The notes under the pieces are model-generated. The model did not search any database. It had not been told where the DNA came from and saw only the letters and a program-made list of their open reading frames with translations. DNA of 64,000 nt, taken from positions 992,001-1,056,000 of the forward strand of contig JASVEC010000006.1 of the NCBI GenBank assembly GCA_030770535.1, in the 5' to 3' direction. Every line of letters begins with the position of its first letter. The stretch's first letter is position 1. A program made the translations under genes and the position numbers. This document shows, piece after piece, positions 59,640 to 64,000 of the stretch. Source of the stretch: Batkoa obscura. Lineage: Eukaryota; Entomophthoromycota; Entomophthoromycetes; Entomophthorales; Batkoaceae.

Positions 59640-60020
59640 TCGTTAATATTGATAGAAATAGTATTAATGGTGTTTTAATAGCGGTGGTATCAGTAAAGTT
59701 TGGTTTTTTGGTAATGTTGTTAGTATTAATAATGATATTAATAATAGTATACCTGATGTTTTTTATATCAATATTTTTAATGGGGTTTTAAGTAATATAG
59801 CTGGTGTTTCTGGTAATAAAATAATAAAATACTTAATATTTATGATAATGTTTATTATAATACTTTAATAATTGTGATGTACCTGATAATAATTATTGTA
59901 AAGCTAGCAAAGTTTAAATTTTAGTTTTATTAATGACATCAATAGCATTAATTATAATAATATAAATTTGGGTATTAGTATAGACAGATATGATAATAAA
60001 GAAATTAATTAAATAAAACT
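59640..60020. other. Asn/Asp-codon-rich degenerate sequence
   Basis: Repeats of ATTAATAATGATATTAATA type continue on both sides of the 264-bp element, as if it inserted into older coding DNA for a Ser/Val/Asn-rich repetitive protein. There is no long open frame. It recurs at 62357-62737 in the second unit. Confidence 0.35.
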
Positions 60021-60060
60021 ACATAATAAGCATTGAAACCCAGGTATTTTGAAAAAAATA

Positions 60061-60101
60061 TTTGAAAGATGGAAAAAGTGATAAAAGTCAAAAAAACACC
60101 C
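60061..60101 (+). mobile_element. MITE right-end fragment
   Basis: GATGGAAAAAGTGATAAAAG followed by the AAACACCC end is the right third of the MITE. It recurs at 62778-62818 in the second unit. Confidence 0.6.
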
Positions 60102-60144
60102 TTGTATTGTTTATATTTTTTATTTTAAACTTTTGAATTAATAT

Positions 60145-60219
60145 AAGGATGTTTTTTTGGCTCCATTACTTTTCTCATTTTTTAAGCGTTATTTGTGTGG
60201 AAAGATTGTTAGCAAAATA
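60145..60219 (-). mobile_element. Truncated MITE
   Basis: AAGGATGTTTTTTTGGCTCC through AAGCGTTATTTGTGTGG and GATTGTTAGCAAAAT, lacking the far end. It recurs at 62862-62936. Confidence 0.65.
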
Positions 60220-60239
60220 ACTTTACTAAATATATAATA

Positions 60240-60397
60240 TATATATGGTTATTTCATTTTACTTTTTATTAAAATAAAAACAAAATCCAAGTTTATAACT
60301 AAACTCCAAAATAAAATTTTTAAATTATTTTATTATAATTTATATTGTAAGTTAGTAGAATTTCTACTAAATTTAATATGAATTCCCGGATTAGCAA
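60240..60397 (+). mobile_element. Junction of transposase start and inverted right-end fragments
   Basis: 60240-60330 matches the leader and first codons of the transposase in direct orientation (AAAATAAAAACAAAATCC; the ATG has become ATC). It is fused to right subterminal sequence in the opposite orientation from about 60335. The same junction recurs at 62957-63114. Confidence 0.6.
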
Positions 60398-62087
60398 GCA
60401 AGGCTTTTACTAATATAACCTATGTATTGATATTAATCAAAGTTGTAATATGCAAATAAATACATATTCCTATAAAACTTCATTAAGAAATATTTATCAT
60501 TGATTGCTTTTTATAATCAACATTGCAGATTTACTATTGAATAAATAAATAATTTTAATGTTACAATTACATTATTGATATATTATTAAGTTAATAAATA
60601 GCTGCATAGGAGGGAGTGGTTAGCTTTGAAACTATAGTTAGCTATTTTTATATAATACAATCAATGTAATAATAGTTTTTACTTATCATTATAATTATTT
60701 ATTAACTTAGCTATTAATAATTTAAGTAATATTAATACTTAATGATTAATTTCTATCATTTAATAAGCTACTTACTTGCTTAGTAAATAGTGAAACTTTT
60801 AAATTTTCTGTTATTTTTATAAGATAAGCTGGGGTTGCCTTTTTGATTTTTTATAAACTTTGTAACTTTAATTAGAATTATATTACTTTTTTAATTTATC
60901 AGATAACTGGATAATAATGTAATTTAATTGCTATGTTTAATAAAATATAAATACTTCTTAATACCTTGTATTTTTGTTATATTTATAATAAAAATCTTAA
61001 ATTTTGATGAAATAACTGAATTATTAAGTAAATATTGTATAACAATTTTAATTTGATCATTTTTATTTATATTTATATTTTAGAAATTCCATTTCGAAGT
61101 TTAGTTATAAATAGCTCGAGGCTTTTTAATTGAATTGTTCCCTAATACTGCACTTTTGATAAAGCCAGTAAGTAAGTCATAGTATTTTACGTAGATTTTA
61201 CAGTAGTATCTTCTATTCTATTTGTTTTATATAGTTCGTAGCTTATTGCGTACTATTCATGTTAATTTAAGTGAAATTTAGCTAAAATCATCCATCAAAG
61301 ACTTGGGGGTGTATTTTTTTGTTTTTAGACCTAAAAAATAGTTTAATGCCATAATAAATTTATTGCTTACTACACCATTATATCTTCATAAATGAACAAA
61401 TATTATTATAAGCTATTTACTTTTTAATCAATAAGTTTCAAAAAATAAATAAAGTAGTTTATTGTATAAATTATTTATTATTTATTATTTAATTTAATAT
61501 CTAATTAAATTTAGCAATGTTATATAAATATTTTCTGTTAATGTTTACCCTTGATTGTTTTTAACTATATGAGTTGTCTGAAGCTTTTTTAACTAAATAG
61601 TTACAAAATCCTGATAGTGAAGATAGCAAAAAAAAGCTGGTAAATACTATAACATTTATTTTAAATTTTATTATATTAGTTTTACTACCAATAAACTGGT
61701 CATAATATTAATACTTATTTTATTATACAATAAACTGAATCAGTTTAGAAATCATTTTACATTTAAATTTATTAAATAAAATATACTACTTCTTAGAGGA
61801 CTTAATTTAATATCAAATGCTTATAAACACCAAAGCTTAGTTCTTAGTAAAAATTTCATCATAGTAAATTTCTATTAATTTTAAAAACACTGACTTTTCT
61901 ATATTAAAACTAAATAAAACGTTTTTGTTTAAAATTAAATTGTGATATTTTTTTACTTGTTTTAAAAAAAAAACTTAAACTAACTTATTTTTAAAACCTA
62001 GATTTTCAACATATTTACTAAAAAATGAATTGTTTTAGAGCAGAAAATTTAAATTCTCGCACCTTAGAATTTACATAATTATTATAT

Positions 62088-62351
62088 GGGAATGTATTTT
62101 TGTGCTTAAGACTTTTACCAACAATCTTTCCGCTGAAATAGTTGTTTATTAGCTAAAGTTCAGAGCTTTGATACTAGAGGTAGCAATATTGATAATAATG
62201 CTAACAGCGTTACTAACAATATTAATGATAGTATTACCAGTGGAGTTTAGTTTTTTAAGAGCATTTCTAACTAACAATAATAGCCTTAATAATATTAACG
62301 ACAATAATACAATACTGTTAGTAAAATTCTTAAACATAAAAACACATCCCC
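62088..62351. mobile_element. Second-unit copy of the 264-bp element
   Basis: Same sequence as 59371-59634, exactly 2,717 bp downstream. It arose with the tandem duplication, not by a new insertion. Confidence 0.8.
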
Positions 62352-63341
62352 ATATGTCGTTAATATTGATAGAAATAGTATTAATGGTGTTTTAATAGCG
62401 GTGGTATCAGTAAAGTTTGGTTTTTTGGTAATGTTGTTAGTATTAATAATGATATTAATAATAGTATACCTGATGTTTTTTATATCAATATTTTTAATGG
62501 GGTTTTAAGTAATATAGCTGGTGTTTCTGGTAATAAAATAATAAAATACTTAATATTTATGATAATGTTTATTATAATACTTTAATAATTGTGATGTACC
62601 TGATAATAATTATTGTAAAGCTAGCAAAGTTTAAATTTTAGTTTTATTAATGACATCAATAGCATTAATTATAATAATATAAATTTGGGTATTAGTATAG
62701 ACAGATATGATAATAAAGAAATTAATTAAATAAAACTACATAATAAGCATTGAAACCCAGGTATTTTGAAAAAAATATTTGAAAGATGGAAAAAGTGATA
62801 AAAGTCAAAAAAACACCCTTGTATTGTTTATATTTTTTATTTTAAACTTTTGAATTAATATAAGGATGTTTTTTTGGCTCCATTACTTTTCTCATTTTTT
62901 AAGCGTTATTTGTGTGGAAAGATTGTTAGCAAAATAACTTTACTAAATATATAATATATATATGGTTATTTCATTTTACTTTTTATTAAAATAAAAACAA
63001 AATCCAAGTTTATAACTAAACTCCAAAATAAAATTTTTAAATTATTTTATTATAATTTATATTGTAAGTTAGTAGAATTTCTACTAAATTTAATATGAAT
63101 TCCCGGATTAGCAAGCAAGGCTTTTACTAATATAACCTATGTATTGATATTAATCAAAGTTGTAATATGCAAATAAATACATATTCCTATAAAACTTCAT
63201 TAAGAAATATTTATCATTGATTGCTTTTTATAATCAACATTGCAGATTTACTATTGAATAAATAAATAATTTTAATGTTACAATTACATTATTGATATAT
63301 TATTAAGTTAATAAATAGCTGCATAGGAGGGAGTGGTTAGC

Positions 63342-63858
63342 CTCCTCAAAACTGTAATTAATTATCTTTACATAATACAAGTAATGTAATAATAGTTTTT
63401 ATTTATCATTCCAATTATTTGCTTTTTAACTATTATTAACTTAGCTACTAATAATTTAAGTAATATTAACATTTGGGGATATATTTTTTGTTTAAGAATT
63501 TTACTAGCAATCTTTCCGCTCAAATAGCGCTTAAAAATGGAAAAAGTAATGAAACCAAAAAAAAATCGCCATTTAGTAATCGATTTCTATCATTTAATAA
63601 GCTACTTACCTGATTAGTAAATATTAAAACTTTTGAATTTTCTGTTATTTTTGTAAAAGATAAGCGCTGGGGTTGATCTTTTTATTTTTTTTATTTTCTA
63701 TATAGAGTCTATAACTTTAATTAGAACTATATCACTTTTTTTAAATTTATTAGATACTGGATAATATAAGGCAGTTTATTATTATACTTAATAAAATGTA
63801 AATACTTTTTAATACTTTGCATCTCTATTTTTTTTTGTATCTCTTTATTTCTTTCATA
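63342..63858 (-). mobile_element. Right part of another transposon copy, with nested MITE
   Basis: Inverted right subterminal and 3' transposase coding sequence (AAGCGCTGGGGTTGATC near 63663; the inverse of coding sequence around 49800-49990). It is interrupted by a MITE at 63475-63570 and stops at a second MITE at 63860. Confidence 0.65.
63475..63570 (+). mobile_element. MITE (96 bp) nested in a transposon copy, ATTT target duplication
   Basis: Starts GGGGATATATTTTTTG and ends AATCGCC. ATTT lies at 63471-63474 and 63571-63574. The related sequence at 58014-58045 lacks the insert and shows the unfilled site, confirming a 4-bp duplication. Confidence 0.88.
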
Positions 63859-63859
63859 T

Positions 63860-63957
63860 GGGGATGTATTTTTGTGTTTAAGAATTTTACTAACAACCTT
63901 TACGCTCAAATAGCGCTTAAAAAATGGAAAAAATAATGAAGCTAAAAAAACACTCCC
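63860..63957 (+). mobile_element. MITE copy (98 bp), ATAT target duplication
   Basis: Starts GGGGATGTATTTTTGTG and ends ACACTCCC. ATAT lies at 63856-63859 and 63958-63961. Confidence 0.87.
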
Positions 63958-63961
63958 ATAT

Positions 63962-64000
63962 AGTTATTTGACTTTACTTTTTACTAAAATAAAAACAAAA
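63962..64000 (+). mobile_element. Leader of another transposase copy, cut by the window edge
   Basis: AGTTATTTGACTTTACTTTT and the following AAAATAAAAACAAAA match the 40 bp just before the transposase start at 48294. A further family copy probably begins here and continues outside the window. Confidence 0.55.

Larger units (their letters stand above)
57681..63341. repeat. Tandem duplication, period 2,717 bp, 2.08 copies
   Basis: Sequence at position x matches that at x+2717 from 57681 to 60624, giving units 57681-60397 and 60398-63114 and a partial third unit 63115-63341 (227 bp). No difference was seen in the stretches compared by eye. The repeat ends where the three transposon-derived right-end segments diverge (GGATTGGC versus GGATTAGC on the left, GTTAGCTTT versus GTTAGCCTCC on the right). 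Unequal exchange between direct copies of the 227-bp segment explains the structure. An assembly error is the alternative. Confidence 0.9.

Noticed and set aside
59432-59678. Paired ORFs repeated identically at 62149-62395
   Set aside because: They are frames through the 264-bp element and its flanks; the second set comes from the tandem duplication.
57681-63341. CRISPR-like or satellite array
   Set aside because: The unit is 2.7 kb, present only about twice, and built from transposon pieces; no spacer-repeat pattern.

Overview
The window looks like nuclear DNA of a very AT-rich fungus. Genes are interrupted by short GT-AG introns (mostly 42-70 nt). The gene set is fungal: a Slt2-type MAP kinase, a Zn2Cys6 transcription factor with a fungal-type C-terminal region, an Mcm1-type MADS protein, a fungal Ctr copper transporter, alternative oxidase and a Cue1-like ER protein. 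A well-preserved ankyrin-ClpB protein of the animal SKD3/CLPB type sits among them. I infer an early-diverging (non-Dikarya) fungus; the species cannot be fixed from sequence alone.

Layout. 1-15 kb is gene-dense: an unrecognised ORF, SKD3/CLPB (9 exons), a small unknown ORF, SLT2-type MAPK (11 exons), a Cue1-like protein, and CAND1 (7 exons). 15-43 kb holds KGD4, CTR copper transporter, a decayed gene, a Ser/Thr kinase, RPL43 (first exon is only the ATG), alternative oxidase, a RasGEF protein, ornithine aminotransferase, tRNA-Ile(AAT), DR1/NC2-beta, SDHC, a Zn2Cys6 factor and MCM1. These are separated by AT-rich spacers carrying scattered ~98-bp transposon-derived elements. 44-64 kb has no intact protein gene. 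It holds a ~2.9 kb decayed DNA transposon, broken relatives of it, many ~98-bp MITEs (one splitting a tRNA-Val gene) and an apparently exact tandem duplication of 2,717 bp.

How the parts relate. Several genes serve mitochondria: SKD3 (intermembrane-space disaggregase in animals), KGD4 and SDHC (TCA cycle/complex II), AOX (cyanide-insensitive respiration) and possibly OAT. SLT2, the RasGEF, the kinase, MCM1 and the Zn2Cys6 factor are signalling and transcription genes; DR1 and CAND1 act on general transcription and cullin ligases. There is no operon-like or pathway cluster.

The most informative system is the mobile-element family. The MITE has two different ends, and each resembles the matching end of the 2.9 kb transposon. 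Insertions make 4-bp target duplications (ATAT, AAAT, ATTA, ATTT, AGAT). One sits inside the anticodon stem of a tRNA-Val(AAC) gene, so its boundaries and target duplication can be read directly. All exon boundaries were inferred by hand from reading frame, splice signals and family conservation.
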